Source: Bowdeniella nasicola
Lineage (GTDB): Bacteria > Actinomycetota > Actinomycetes > Actinomycetales > Actinomycetaceae
DNA: 64,000 nt
Reading direction: 5' to 3'
NCBI GenBank assembly: GCA_030537895.1
Contig: JAUNVA010000004.1
Location: 91,280 to 155,279 of the forward strand
Shown here piece after piece: positions 30,215 to 39,166 of this stretch (positions are counted from its first letter, which is position 1; the number at the start of each line of letters is the position of its first letter). The notes beneath the pieces are model-generated. The model was not told where the DNA came from and did not search any database. It worked only from the letters and a program-made list of their open reading frames with translations. Made by a program: the position numbers and the translations under genes.

Positions 30215-31696
30215 CTAGGCGACGTCGGGGGCGAGGCGAGGCCAGGGGGCGGCGCGCTCCAGGACGCGGGCGGCGGCGAGCACCGCGACCTCGTCCCCGA
30301 GGCGCGTCGCGCCGATGTGGACGCCGAACGGCAGGAGGCGGGAGACCCCATCGCGCCCGCGAACCTCGGCGCGGTGCGTAGGCACCGAGATCGCCGGGTG
30401 ACCCGTGATGTTCCAGACGCTCGACCACGGTGTGAAGTGCTTCTGCGCCTCGAAGTCGGCCGCGGGGTCCGCGAGCTGAAGCTCGTCCGGGTAGGCCGCC
30501 GGGCCCGAGAGCGTGGGCGAGCAGATGAGGTCGACGTCCGCCCAGTGCGCCGTGATCTGCCGGGTGAGGCGCTGCACCCCCTGGATCGCGGCATTCAGCT
30601 CCACCGCGGAGGCGGCGCGCCCGAGCTCGCGCAGGTAGCGCGTGAGCGGCATGAGGTGGCCCTCGGCCTCCGGGGGCACGGGGATGGCCGCGGCCCCGAC
30701 CGCCCACAGCGGCATGAAGCTCATCCACTCCTCGGCGCTCATCGCCCGCGACACGTCGCGCACCTCGCAGCCCGCCGCCTCCAGGTGAGCGGCCGCGTCC
30801 TCGGCGGCGCGGCGCGCCTCGGGGTGCACCTCGGTGGACTCGACGTTCAGGGGCTCCATCAGCAGCCCGATCCGCACGGGGGCGCCGCCCCGTCGCTCGA
30901 GCGCGTCCTCGCGCTCGAGGCGGGCGAGGGCGTCCGCGGCCCGCAGGGCGGGCAGCGTGAAGGTGTCCCCAGCCCGGTTTCCCGAGATCGCGTCGAGCGC
31001 GAGGGCGGCGTCCATGACGGTGCGGGTGAGGACGCCCTCGACGGCGAGTCCCGCGCCGGCCTCGCCATAGGGTCCCGGCGAGACGCGCCCACGGCTGGGC
31101 TTCAGCCCGACGACGCCGCAGCAGGCAGCCGGGATGCGGATCGATCCGCCCCCGTCATTGCCGTGGGCGAGCGGCGCGAGACCAGCCGCGAGCGCCGCAG
31201 CCGCCCCACCGGACGAGCCCCCGGCCGTGCGGTCCAGATCCCAGGGAGTGCGTGCGGGCCGTCCGATCGCCGGCTCGGTGTAGGCGGGCATCCCGAATTC
31301 CGGGGTGCTGGTTTTCCCGAGGAGCACGGTTCCCGCCTCGGCAAGCCGCTGGGCCACCCCGTCGGTGACGTTCGCCCGGTTGCCACGAAGCAGTACCGAA
31401 CCGGCCTCCCACGGCTCGCCAGCGACTCGAGTGAGGTCCTTAATCGGGCAGGGGACGCCGAGGAGGGGGCGCCGATCACCGGCGGCGAGGGCCACGCGCG
31501 CCGCTTCGGCGTCGGCAAGGGCCCGGTCAGCGGTGACGTGGGCGAAGGCCCCGACCGGCTCGCCATGGGTCTGCATCCGTTTGAGGAGGTGGCGCGTCAC
31601 CTCCACGGGATCCGTGTGCCCCGCTCGGTAGGCCCGGGCAAGCTCCGCCGCGGAGAGGCGATGAAGGTCTGAGGCCGTGTTCTGCCGTGACATCAT
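30215..31696 (-). CDS. Amidase signature family hydrolase
   Basis: A 493-residue amidase of the GatA/fatty-amide-hydrolase family. The Ser-cisSer-Lys triad is visible: Lys in VPCPIKDLT (about residue 82), the GGSSGGAAAALAAGL signature (about 154-168) and the downstream GNDGGGSIRIPAACCG. The start at ATG 31696 is preferred over the GTG at 31702 because TAGAGT is exactly six bases upstream. No gatB or gatC neighbours exist, so it is probably a free-standing amidase rather than the tRNA amidotransferase. The substrate is unknown. The 240 bases between its stop and the P1B ATPase are very GC-rich and show no gene. Confidence 0.88.
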   Translation of the reverse strand: MMSRQNTASDLHRLSAAELARAYRAGHTDPVEVTRHLLKRMQTHGEPVGAFAHVTADRALADAEAARVALAAGDRRPLLGVPCPIKDLTRVAGEPWEAGSVLLRGNRANVTDGVAQRLAEAGTVLLGKTSTPEFGMPAYTEPAIGRPARTPWDLDRTAGGSSGGAAAALAAGLAPLAHGNDGGGSIRIPAACCGVVGLKPSRGRVSPGPYGEAGAGLAVEGVLTRTVMDAALALDAISGNRAGDTFTLPALRAADALARLEREDALERRGGAPVRIGLLMEPLNVESTEVHPEARRAAEDAAAHLEAAGCEVRDVSRAMSAEEWMSFMPLWAVGAAAIPVPPEAEGHLMPLTRYLRELGRAASAVELNAAIQGVQRLTRQITAHWADVDLICSPTLSGPAAYPDELQLADPAADFEAQKHFTPWSSVWNITGHPAISVPTHRAEVRGRDGVSRLLPFGVHIGATRLGDEVAVLAAARVLERAAPWPRLAPDVA

Positions 31697-31708
31697 GGTC
31701 ACACTCTA
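31697..31708 (-). promoter_or_regulatory. Leaderless promoter of the amidase gene (-10 TAGAGT)
   Basis: TAGAGT (31708-31703), six bases, then ATG at 31696. It decides the start codon. Confidence 0.6.
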
Positions 31709-31813
31709 CGGTCGGCTCCACCTTCCTATTTGCTAGCGATGGGCACGCCCCACACGGCATGCTGAGGGGAGGAGGCGGCGCAGAAGGCCCGTCCGAACGA
31801 AAGGAGGCCACCC

Positions 31814-32062
31814 ATGGGAATTGGTGACTTCGTGAATAAGGCCAAGGACCAGTTGAGCGGAGAGAAGATCGAACAGGTCTCGGATTCGATCCTCGATAAG
31901 GGGGCCGAGTTCATCTCGCAGAAGACCGGCGGCAAGTACGACGACAAGATCCAGGCGGTCCGTGACGCGGCCGACGAGCGGATCGGTTCCGACGGCGCCG
32001 ACAAGGTGAGCGAGCCCGATTCACAGACCCAGGACCGGTTGGACTCCGGCCAGCAGCTCTAG
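31814..32062 (+). CDS. Small helical protein resembling MT0933/Rv0909-type antitoxin
   Basis: An 82-residue, highly charged protein: MGIGDFVNKAKDQLSGEKIE, then DKGAEFISQKTGGKYDDKIQ. The repeated KAKD, DKGAEF and KTGGKYDDK pattern matches the MT0933-like family, named after a presumed mycobacterial antitoxin. AAAGGAGG lies six bases upstream of the ATG. No partner toxin gene adjoins it: the flanks are an amidase and an MFS carrier. A stress-related stand-alone role is as likely as toxin neutralisation. Confidence 0.75.
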   Translation: MGIGDFVNKAKDQLSGEKIEQVSDSILDKGAEFISQKTGGKYDDKIQAVRDAADERIGSDGADKVSEPDSQTQDRLDSGQQL

Positions 32063-32078
32063 CCCACGTTCACGTGTG

Positions 32079-32109
32079 CGGCCCCCGGCGATTCGTCGCT
32101 CGGGGGCCG
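32079..32109 (+). terminator. Terminator of the MT0933-like gene
   Basis: CGGCCCCCG-GCGA pairs with TCGC-T-CGGGGGCCG around a TTCG tetraloop, with one bulged base. It lies 17 bases after the stop. Confidence 0.85.
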
Positions 32110-32159
32110 TTCCTATGCCTTCCGCCCTTCCCATATTCGCTCCAACCACCTCCCCCACG

Positions 32160-32171
32160 TAGGCTGACGCC
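32160..32171 (+). promoter_or_regulatory. Leaderless promoter of the MFS gene (-10 TAGGCT)
   Basis: TAGGCT at 32160-32165, six bases, ATG at 32172. Confidence 0.65.
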
Positions 32172-33374
32172 ATGTCCCACCCGGCCCCCTCCCCGGCGCT
32201 TCGGCGTGCCCGCCTGGCCGTGAACCTCATGTTCTTCACGAACGGCGCCCTGTTTGCCAACCTTTTGCCCCGCTGGCCGGGTGTGAAGGACTCTCTCGCC
32301 CTGGATGCGACCGCATTCGGACTTCTTGTTGCCTGCTATCCGTTCGGCGCCATGATCGCAGGACCGAGTGCCGGGACGATCGTACGGCGCCTCACCTCCG
32401 CGCGTACGGCGCTGCTCGGCACCTCCATGGTCGGCGCCGTCCTCTTCGGCGCGGGCCTGGCTGCTTCCACCTCGGCGACGGTCATGGGACTGGCCCTCTT
32501 TGTCGCGGGTGCGTGTGACGCTATCGTCGACGTCGGCCAGAACGCGCACGGGCTGCGGGTGCAGCGCGGGTACGGGCGCTCGATCATTAACTCTTTCCAC
32601 GCCGCCTGGTCCGCCGGCGCGGTCACCGGCGGTCTCATGGGTTCCGCCGCCCTCGCGCTCGCGCTCCCCCTGCCGATCCACCTCGCGATCTCCGGTGCCC
32701 TCTTCAGTGCCGTCGCCCTGTATGCCTATACGGCTGCCCTGCCCGGTCCCGATGTCGACGACGCCGCCAACCATCCCTCCCGCGAAGCCCGGGCGGGCCG
32801 AAACCACGTCGTGGGGGCGATCGCCGCCCTCAGCGTCATTGCGCTCGCCGGCACGGTCGTGGAGGATTCCGGCTCGACTTGGTCCGCCATCTACCTTCGC
32901 GACGTCGTGGGCGCGCACGGCGGGGTCCTCGGGTTCGCGTTCGTTGCGATGGTGGGCGCCCAGTTTGTTGGACGCCTCACGGGCGACCGCTCCGTGGACC
33001 GCCGCGGTCGCCGCGCCGTCGCGCGCACCGGGGGCCTCCTGATTGCCGCGGGGATGAGCGCCGCCCTGCTGTGGCCCTCCACCCCTCTCACGCTCCTCGG
33101 ATTTGCCTTCGCTGGATACGGCTCCGCAACCCTCGTTCCCGCCGCGTTCGACGCCGCGGATCGCCTTCCCGGTCTGAAACCGGGCAGCGGCCTCACAATC
33201 ATCGGATGGCTCATGCGCCTAGCCTTCCTCATCGGTCCGCCCCTCGTGGGAACCCTCACCGACGCCTTTGGGTTACGGATTGGGCTCGGCGTCGTGCCGG
33301 CCGGCGCCCTGGCGCTGCTCGCCGCCGTCCGGGTGCTGCCCGGCCCGGCGTCGTCCCCGGCGTCGACCCGCTGA
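32172..33374 (+). CDS. MFS transporter (YbjJ/FucP-like, 12 helices)
   Basis: A 400-residue major facilitator with about twelve hydrophobic segments. Features include the first-loop PRWPGVKDSLALDATAFGLL, VGQNAHGLRVQRGYG in the first half, and SFHAAWSAGAVTGGLMGS, which resembles the YbjJ/FucP subfamily that often carries sugars. The acidic VEDSGSTWSAIYLRD segment at the start of the second half is typical of that group. The substrate is unknown. It is followed by the S9 peptidase after 39 bases, each with its own promoter. Confidence 0.87.
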   Translation: MSHPAPSPALRRARLAVNLMFFTNGALFANLLPRWPGVKDSLALDATAFGLLVACYPFGAMIAGPSAGTIVRRLTSARTALLGTSMVGAVLFGAGLAASTSATVMGLALFVAGACDAIVDVGQNAHGLRVQRGYGRSIINSFHAAWSAGAVTGGLMGSAALALALPLPIHLAISGALFSAVALYAYTAALPGPDVDDAANHPSREARAGRNHVVGAIAALSVIALAGTVVEDSGSTWSAIYLRDVVGAHGGVLGFAFVAMVGAQFVGRLTGDRSVDRRGRRAVARTGGLLIAAGMSAALLWPSTPLTLLGFAFAGYGSATLVPAAFDAADRLPGLKPGSGLTIIGWLMRLAFLIGPPLVGTLTDAFGLRIGLGVVPAGALALLAAVRVLPGPASSPASTR

Positions 33375-33401
33375 GGGACGCGGGTGGCGGAGGGCGCGTG
33401 G

Positions 33402-33413
33402 CAGACTGGCGCC
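33402..33413 (+). promoter_or_regulatory. Probable leaderless promoter of the S9 peptidase gene (CAGACT)
   Basis: CAGACT at 33402-33407, six bases, ATG at 33414. The first base departs from TANNNT, so this is weaker than the others. Confidence 0.5.
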
Positions 33414-35549
33414 ATGAGTGAAACGAGCCGGCACACCCCCAACCATCCGAGCCCGGAGCCCGCGCCGGATCTCGCCTTCCTCGACGAGATCGAGGGTGAA
33501 GAGGCCCTCACGTGGGTGCGGGCGCGCAACGATCACACCGATGAGGTGCTCGGCGGGACCTCCCGCTACGCAGAACTTCGCGACGAACTCCTCGCGATCC
33601 TGGACTCGGACGAGAAGATCCCCTTCGTACGCCAGCGCGGGGACTACCTCTACAACTTCTGGACCGATGCACACCACGAGCGCGGCATCTGGCGCCGCAC
33701 CACGTGGGAGTCCTACCGCAGCGCGTCCCCCGAGTGGGAGACCCTGATCGACGTCGACCACCTCGCTGAGGAGGAGGGCGTGCCGTGGGTGTGGCACGGG
33801 GCCTGTGTCCTCTACCCCACGCACGACCGGGCGCTCATCGACCTGTCACCCGGCGGCTCGGACGCGGACGTCACCCGCGAGTTCGACCTCACGACCCGCA
33901 GCTTCATCGAGGACGGCTTCTATCGTCCGGAGGCGAAGGGCTCCATGACCTGGGCCGATCAGAGCGGCGACGTCGTACTCGTCTCTACCGACTTCGGCCC
34001 GGGCACGCTCACCGCGTCGGGCTACCCGCGGATCGTGCGGCGCGTGCGCCGCGGCCAGGACCTGGCTGACGGCGAACTCATCCTCGAGGGCGAGGAAAGC
34101 GACATCGCCGTCGCCGCCATGTACTCCACAATCGAGGACCGCACCTTCGCGTCGCGGGCACTCGACTTCTACACCTCAAAGAGCTTCGAGTTGGTGGGCG
34201 ATGACCTCGTCCCCATCGAGGTGCCAGAGTCGGCCAACGAATCCGTGTGGCGCGACTGGCTCATCGTGCGGCTGCGCGACGACTGGCAGGTGGGCAAGCG
34301 GTGCTTCCCCTCCGGCGCGGTGCTCGCCACCCGTTACGCGGACTTCCTGGCGGGCGGACGCGACTTCGTGGCCCTGTTCATCCCGACGGCCCGCTCGAGC
34401 GCCGTCGACCTCACCGCGACGCGCCACCACCTGGTCCTCACGGTCCTCGAGGACGTCGTCACCCACCTGGAGCTGCTGACCCCCTCGGGCCGGGCGGATG
34501 CGGGGGCCGATAACGACGGCGGATGGCGGCGCCGCGACCTCGACGTCGCGTCACCGCTCCTGCCGGAGGCTGAACTCGCGACCGACCGCCCTCTCGTCAC
34601 GGTATCGGTGGCCCCCGTGGATGCGAAGGAGAGCGACGACCTGTGGGTGACACTCGAGTCCTTCACTCTTCCGACAACGCTCGCCCTCGCGCGCCTCGAC
34701 GAGGCCGGCGAGGTGTGCGAGGTGGAGTCGATCCATGCCCTGCCCGCCTCCTTTGAGGCCTCCGACGTCCGCGTGAGCCAGCACTTCGCCGTGAGCGCGG
34801 ACGGCACCCGCGTTCCCTACTTCCAGGTGGCGCCGGCGTCGATGCCGACCGACGGGTCAAACCCGACGCTGTTGAACGGCTACGGCGGGTTCGAGGTCTC
34901 GCTTGCGCCCGCCTACCTCGGGGGCGCTGGCAAGGTGTGGGTGGAGCGCGGTGGCGTCTACGTAATCGCGAACATCCGGGGCGGCGGGGAATACGGCCCC
35001 GCCTGGCACAAGGCCGCACTGAAAGCGGAACGGCCGCGCGCCTACGAGGATTTCGCGGCGGTCGCCCGCGACCTGGTGGAGCGCGGCGTCACTACAGCGG
35101 AGCATCTAGGGGCGTGGGGCGGCTCAAACGGCGGCCTGCTCATTGGCAACATGCTCACCGGCTACCCGGACCTGTTCGGCGCGTTCGTGTGCAGCGTGCC
35201 GCTACTCGATATGCGCCGCTACACGCGCCTGCTCGCGGGCGCCTCCTGGGAGGCGGAATATGGCGATCCGGACGACCCCCAGCAATGGGAGTTCATCCAG
35301 ACGTTCTCCCCGTTCCACCGCTTCGACTCGGAAGCCTCCTACCCGCCGATCCTCTTCACGACCTCCACGAAGGACGACCGCGTCCACCCGGCGCACGCCC
35401 GCACGATGGCCTATCGGATGCTCAAGGCCGGCAAGAACGTCACCTACGTGGAGAACATCGAGGGCGGGCACGGGGGTGCGTCCACGAACGCGCAGCGCGC
35501 CCGCATGAGTGCCTATGCCTACGAGTTCCTCTGGCAGCAACTCGGCTAG
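33414..35549 (+). CDS. Prolyl oligopeptidase family (S9) serine peptidase
   Basis: A 711-residue cytosolic peptidase with an amino-terminal beta-propeller (about residues 1-440) and a carboxy-terminal alpha/beta-hydrolase domain. The catalytic serine is in GAWGGSNGGLL (about residue 575), the aspartate in STKDDRVHPAHA (about 655) and the histidine in IEGGHGG (about 690). It should cut short peptides after proline. A GTG at 33384 with GAGGG upstream could add ten residues; I prefer the ATG at 33414 because of the CAGACT element and the usual family start. Confidence 0.92.
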   Translation: MSETSRHTPNHPSPEPAPDLAFLDEIEGEEALTWVRARNDHTDEVLGGTSRYAELRDELLAILDSDEKIPFVRQRGDYLYNFWTDAHHERGIWRRTTWESYRSASPEWETLIDVDHLAEEEGVPWVWHGACVLYPTHDRALIDLSPGGSDADVTREFDLTTRSFIEDGFYRPEAKGSMTWADQSGDVVLVSTDFGPGTLTASGYPRIVRRVRRGQDLADGELILEGEESDIAVAAMYSTIEDRTFASRALDFYTSKSFELVGDDLVPIEVPESANESVWRDWLIVRLRDDWQVGKRCFPSGAVLATRYADFLAGGRDFVALFIPTARSSAVDLTATRHHLVLTVLEDVVTHLELLTPSGRADAGADNDGGWRRRDLDVASPLLPEAELATDRPLVTVSVAPVDAKESDDLWVTLESFTLPTTLALARLDEAGEVCEVESIHALPASFEASDVRVSQHFAVSADGTRVPYFQVAPASMPTDGSNPTLLNGYGGFEVSLAPAYLGGAGKVWVERGGVYVIANIRGGGEYGPAWHKAALKAERPRAYEDFAAVARDLVERGVTTAEHLGAWGGSNGGLLIGNMLTGYPDLFGAFVCSVPLLDMRRYTRLLAGASWEAEYGDPDDPQQWEFIQTFSPFHRFDSEASYPPILFTTSTKDDRVHPAHARTMAYRMLKAGKNVTYVENIEGGHGGASTNAQRARMSAYAYEFLWQQLG

Positions 35550-35571
35550 GGTGCGCCGCGTGACGACGCTC

Positions 35572-35599
35572 CCGCCACCCCACCGGGCCGGGGTAGCGG
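35572..35599. terminator. Imperfect hairpin between the S9 peptidase and AGE isomerase genes
   Basis: CCGC and CCCC on the left pair with GGGG and GCGG on the right, with mismatches between, at the meeting point of convergent genes. Confidence 0.4.
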
Positions 35600-35612
35600 C
35601 ACGGCGGCAGGG

Positions 35613-36845
35613 CTAGGATGCACGCTGCGCGAGTGCCGCCGCGAAGCACGGCACAGTGGGCACGTCCGCGATGAGGGCGGCCTGGTAGGCGTGGTAGACG
35701 TCGGGTTTACCGGACCACGTCGCGTGGGCCGGCGCGTTGGTGGGGTCGAGCTCATGGTGCCAGGAGCCGAGGTCGTGGTCGATCAGGTATGTGTCGGCGT
35801 AGTCCCACCAGCGCTGAAGGTCCCGGGCGTAGCGTTCCTCCTCGGTGCGACGGTGCAGCGCGGTGGCCGTGCAGATGGCCTCCGCGAGCACCCAGTGCAT
35901 CCGTGAACGCACAACGGGAGCGCCCTGCCAGTCGGTGGTGTAGACGAAGCCGGGGCCACCGTCGGCACCCCAGCCGTCGGCGACCGCCCGATCGTTCAGG
36001 GCAATCGCGGCGTCGACCAGGCCTGCGGGGGCCTCGCTCCCGAGGGTCTGGTCAAGAGCCAGCAACAGGCGTGCCCACTCCATGCCGTGGCCGACGGTGG
36101 CGCCGAAGGGCTTGAAGGGGTCGGCGGGGCGCTCGCGATGCAGCTCCGGATTGGGCCGATAGTCCGGGCCCGCGTGTTCGGGCACGCGCCAGTGATACTC
36201 CTCAGCCCAGCGGCGCACCCGCGCGGCGATACGGGCGGCCCGCTCGTGCCAGTGCCGCACCCCCGTCACATCTCCACACGCGAGGAAAGCCTCGAGTGAA
36301 TGCATGTTGGCGTTGGCGCCCCGATAGTCCGCGAGCACGGTGAAGTGGCGGTCCCATTCGTCCACCATCATGCCCGCGGCCTCATCCCAAAACCGTTCCT
36401 CGATTACGGCACTGGCGGCGTCGAGCAGCTCCTCGGCCCGCGGGATGTCCACCGCAAGCGCGGATGAGGCCGCGAGGAGCACGAACGCGTGTCCGTAGGC
36501 CTCCTTGGCGGAGATCGGTGTGCCCGCCGGCTGGATCGCGGCGTACCATCCCCCGTCCTGCGTGTCGCGCAGGGGACCATCGAGCAGTGCCGTCACACCG
36601 TGATGGGTGAGGTCCGCGAGCTCCGCGCTGTCCGGCCCGCCGGGAGCCGGCTCCTCTCCAGCAAGGGATCCCAGAGCGAAGACGTGCGTCATGCGGCAGA
36701 CGACATAGAGCGGTGTCGGCTCACCCGGATCGATCTCACCCGCGGCATTGAGGTAGCCGAACCCCGCCGGGCTGCACGACCCGGCGGCGAACCGCAGGAG
36801 GTCGGCGCGCTGCGTACGGCGGTACTCGGGGCTTCCCGGGATCAT
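35613..36845 (-). CDS. AGE-family sugar isomerase/epimerase (N-acylglucosamine 2-epimerase-like)
   Basis: A 410-residue alpha/alpha-barrel protein. The conserved His-containing segments of the AGE superfamily are visible: KEAYGHAFVLLAASSAL (about residues 110-126), RGANANMHSLEAFLA (about 172-186), GATVGHGMEWARLLL (about 245-259) and the final SGKPDVYHAYQAALI. Members interconvert aldoses and ketoses such as mannose/fructose or sulfoquinovose/sulfofructose; no sulfoglycolysis genes adjoin, so mannose or cellobiose-type substrates are as likely. The frame is open to 36965, but ATG 36845 has AGGAGA upstream and a family-length product. Confidence 0.85.
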   Translation of the reverse strand: MIPGSPEYRRTQRADLLRFAAGSCSPAGFGYLNAAGEIDPGEPTPLYVVCRMTHVFALGSLAGEEPAPGGPDSAELADLTHHGVTALLDGPLRDTQDGGWYAAIQPAGTPISAKEAYGHAFVLLAASSALAVDIPRAEELLDAASAVIEERFWDEAAGMMVDEWDRHFTVLADYRGANANMHSLEAFLACGDVTGVRHWHERAARIAARVRRWAEEYHWRVPEHAGPDYRPNPELHRERPADPFKPFGATVGHGMEWARLLLALDQTLGSEAPAGLVDAAIALNDRAVADGWGADGGPGFVYTTDWQGAPVVRSRMHWVLAEAICTATALHRRTEEERYARDLQRWWDYADTYLIDHDLGSWHHELDPTNAPAHATWSGKPDVYHAYQAALIADVPTVPCFAAALAQRAS

Positions 36846-37012
36846 GGCTCTCCTCAGATCTGTGGGGCCGCTCTCGCCACCCGGCCGGTCCGGTGGCGCC
36901 GCGGGTGCCCCACCGCCACGTCCGGCGCGCCCGTGCCTGGCAAGGATCGCGGTCGGAACCTCCAACGTAGCAAGGATGGGGCCATCGGGACCCGAGGGGA
37001 CGACCCCAGACG

Positions 37013-37048
37013 CGAGTCCCCTCTACGGCCGGCCGTAGAGGGGACTCG
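37013..37048. terminator. Perfect 36-base palindrome, probable terminator
   Basis: Eighteen-base arms (CGAGTCCCCTCTACGGCC and complement) meet at GGCC without a loop, 28 bases after the stop of the membrane protein gene. A smaller GCGAG/CTCGC hairpin lies between (37050-37064). Confidence 0.75.
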
Positions 37049-37075
37049 GGCGAGCGAGACTCGCAGCGCGGGGAC

Positions 37076-37825
37076 CTAGCCGCGCTGGTTGTTCGGGTCG
37101 TTCGGGTCAATCCGTACGCCGTAGCGCGGCGGCTCCGTGTCAGTCGGTGGCGTCGAATCGCGGCGCGGCAAGTCCGCTCCAGGGGCTGCGAACGGGTTGG
37201 AGTCCTGACTGCTCGGGGCAGCGTATGGGGTGTGGTCGCCGCCCGGCGCACCCTGTCCGTAGCCCGGAGCCTGGCCGTACGCAGGGCCCTGGCCGGGCCC
37301 GGCCATGAGCTCTCGACGGCGGCGGTTCACCCGTACGAGCTTCACGATCCCGACGATGAGGAGGATTAGGCCGATGAGCGAGACCACGAGTCCGATGAGG
37401 AAGGGCGTAGCGATTGATCCCGCGTTGGAACCGATCTTTTCCACCATCTCGTCCATCACGGCGCCGTCTGCCATGACGAGCGTACCGTCGGCACGGCAAT
37501 CGAGCGTGTAGGTGCCGTTCGCCTCGGCGGTGTGAATGATGAGCCCATTTTTCACGCTGGTCGGCGCGACCACGCCACCGGAGTTGAGGGTGCAATCTGC
37601 AGGCTCGCCGTCCTCATCCATGATCAAGACGGAGGAGCCTTCCTGAAGGACGATCGACGAGCCGTTCTCCACGGCCGAAAAGTTGTCCAAGTCCAGAGAG
37701 CTGAAGGCCGCCAGGGCGGACATGATCAGCCCAATGATCACGCCGAAGATCATCATGAGGGTGCCGAACACGATCATGAGGATCGGGCCCGTGCGCGAGG
37801 GGAGCGGGGTTGCCGGGGCGGTCAT
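37076..37825 (-). CDS. Two-helix membrane protein with Gly/Pro-rich cytosolic tail
   Basis: A 249-residue protein: one helix at about 13-38, an extracytoplasmic domain of about 95 residues containing two cysteines (in ADCTLNSG and LDCRADG) that could form a disulfide, a second helix at about 138-165, then RVNRRRREL and a tail with repeated GYGQ and PYGQ-like units rich in Pro and Gly. The architecture resembles that of the LppM-like protein at 5642 (exposed domain, helix, disordered tail), though sequence likeness is not evident. AAGGAG lies five bases upstream of the ATG. The function is unknown. Confidence 0.75.
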   Translation of the reverse strand: MTAPATPLPSRTGPILMIVFGTLMMIFGVIIGLIMSALAAFSSLDLDNFSAVENGSSIVLQEGSSVLIMDEDGEPADCTLNSGGVVAPTSVKNGLIIHTAEANGTYTLDCRADGTLVMADGAVMDEMVEKIGSNAGSIATPFLIGLVVSLIGLILLIVGIVKLVRVNRRRRELMAGPGQGPAYGQAPGYGQGAPGGDHTPYAAPSSQDSNPFAAPGADLPRRDSTPPTDTEPPRYGVRIDPNDPNNQRG

Positions 37826-38054
37826 AGATACTCCTTATGGTGAGAAGGACGCCGTCAGCGTTGACGTGCGGCCTGCAAGGGCCGCCCATCATGACTAGTG
37901 TAAACGGACCCACGCCCCGGACCTATCCCACGCACGCCGGCGCCTAAGCTCCGAGCGTGGGCTAGTCCATCACTCGAAGCCCTCCCGCTGCTGAGCCTCA
38001 AGGTGGGCGATGAGCCGCGGTTTCTTGCCGGTTGCACGCCTTGCAGCGCGTCCC

Positions 38055-38060
38055 TAGGCT
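38055..38060 (+). promoter_or_regulatory. -10 element of the cupin gene (TAGGCT)
   Basis: TAGGCT lies 33 bases before the ATG, leaving a short leader with AAGGAG. This is a conventional, not leaderless, arrangement. The 267 bases from 37826 hold this and the opposite gene's promoter only. Confidence 0.5.
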
Positions 38061-38093
38061 CGAGGTGTCACGCCGTCGAGGACAAGGAGAGTC

Positions 38094-38513
38094 ATGGCTG
38101 ACAAGGTTGATTACGGCAAGGAACCCTACGTTATCGATATCGAGAAGGAGACTCTCGCCAACGAGAACTTCCGTAAGACCATCTGGACGGGCGCTCACCT
38201 GCAGTCCACCCTGATGACCATCCCGGTCGGTGGGGACATCGGACTCGAGGTCCACGAGGAGAACGACCAGTTCTTGCGGCTGGAGCAGGGCAAGGGGCGC
38301 TGCCAGATGGGCCCGGCTGAGGACGATCTGCCCTTTGACGAAGAGGTCGAGGACGACTTCGCAATCTTCGTTCCCGCCGGCACCTGGCACAACGTCACCA
38401 ACATTGGTGATGAGCCGATGAAGCTGTATGCCATCTACGGCCCGGCCGATCACGTGCCCGGCACCATCCATAAGACCCAGGAAGACGCGGAAAACGATCC
38501 AAACGAGGACTAG
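38094..38513 (+). CDS. Cupin-domain protein
   Basis: A 139-residue single-domain cupin. Motif 1 is the LEVHEENDQFLRLEQGKGRCQMG region (His and Glu ligands, about residues 52-70) and motif 2 is IFVPAGTWHNVTNIG (about 97-111, with the metal His). These give a 3-His/1-Glu type metal site. An acidic insert (DDLPFDEEVEDD) and an acidic tail are unusual. Many such small cupins are of unknown use; some are isomerases or sugar-binding sensors. The ribosome site is strong, and a near-perfect terminator follows. Confidence 0.85.
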   Translation: MADKVDYGKEPYVIDIEKETLANENFRKTIWTGAHLQSTLMTIPVGGDIGLEVHEENDQFLRLEQGKGRCQMGPAEDDLPFDEEVEDDFAIFVPAGTWHNVTNIGDEPMKLYAIYGPADHVPGTIHKTQEDAENDPNED

Positions 38514-38530
38514 TATTTCCCCACTTCTCG

Positions 38531-38567
38531 CAGGAAAGCCGCAGATCATTGATCTGCGGCTTTCCTG
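38531..38567 (+). terminator. Strong terminator of the cupin gene
   Basis: Seventeen-base perfect arms (AGGAAAGCCGCAGATCA, 38532-38548 and 38550-38566) around one base. Confidence 0.9.
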
Positions 38568-38645
38568 GTGTGTAGTTCTGCACCTCGCACCCGCCCGCCC
38601 CCACTAACGGGGAGCCCGCGGCCGGTGCCGGTCCGGTCGCCGAGG

Positions 38646-39158
38646 TTAGCGCGAGCGGTCGTGGTTCCAGACCACGAGGGCGTCCGTGCGTGAGGGGTGC
38701 ACGATCAGTTCACCGCCCGGGCGTGCGCGGGCGCCTCGGTCGGAGGCTTGGAGGCGGGTACCGTGGCGCACGAGCACGACGTCGCCGCTCGAGGTAGCCG
38801 CAAAGACGCGGTGGGCTCGGCGTGCGTCGGCTTCCTCCCGCAGGCGGGCGAGCTCCCGGCGCGCGGCGCGCAGCTCCCGGCGCAGGTCCATGATGTGACG
38901 GATGCCCGCCAGGTTGATGCCCTCATCCTTGGAGAGACGCTGCACTTCGCGCAGCGCATCGATATCGGCGACCGAATAGCGCCGTCCACGCCCTCGCGTG
39001 CGCGAGGGCGTGACGAGACCGAGCCGGTCATATTGGCGCAGGGTCTGTGGGTGCATCCCGGCGAGCTCGGCGGCAACCGAGATGACAAAGATCGGCACGT
39101 CCGCCGCCGTAGCCCGCTCCCGGGCCTCGGCGGCGCCCTCCTGACGTTTATTCCGCAT
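38646..39158 (-). CDS. hspR: HspR, MerR-family heat-shock repressor
   Basis: A 170-residue repressor that binds HAIR elements and uses DnaK as co-repressor in actinobacteria. The MerR helix-turn-helix (about residues 24-90) contains the characteristic AELAGMHPQTLRQYDRLGLV, followed by RTRGRGRRYSVADIDAL and a coiled-coil (about 95-112, rich in Arg, Glu and Leu). The carboxy tail is longer than in streptomycetes. It is the last gene of the dnaK operon, eight bases after dnaJ, with AGGAGG upstream. Its targets in this window are at dnaK (two sites) and clpB (one). Confidence 0.95.
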   Translation of the reverse strand: MRNKRQEGAAEARERATAADVPIFVISVAAELAGMHPQTLRQYDRLGLVTPSRTRGRGRRYSVADIDALREVQRLSKDEGINLAGIRHIMDLRRELRAARRELARLREEADARRAHRVFAATSSGDVVLVRHGTRLQASDRGARARPGGELIVHPSRTDALVVWNHDRSR

Positions 39159-39166
39159 GCCGCCTC

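Noticed and set aside
35613..36845. Calling the AGE protein a sulfoquinovose isomerase
   Set aside because: It resembles YihS as well as mannose isomerases, and no sulfoglycolysis genes are near.
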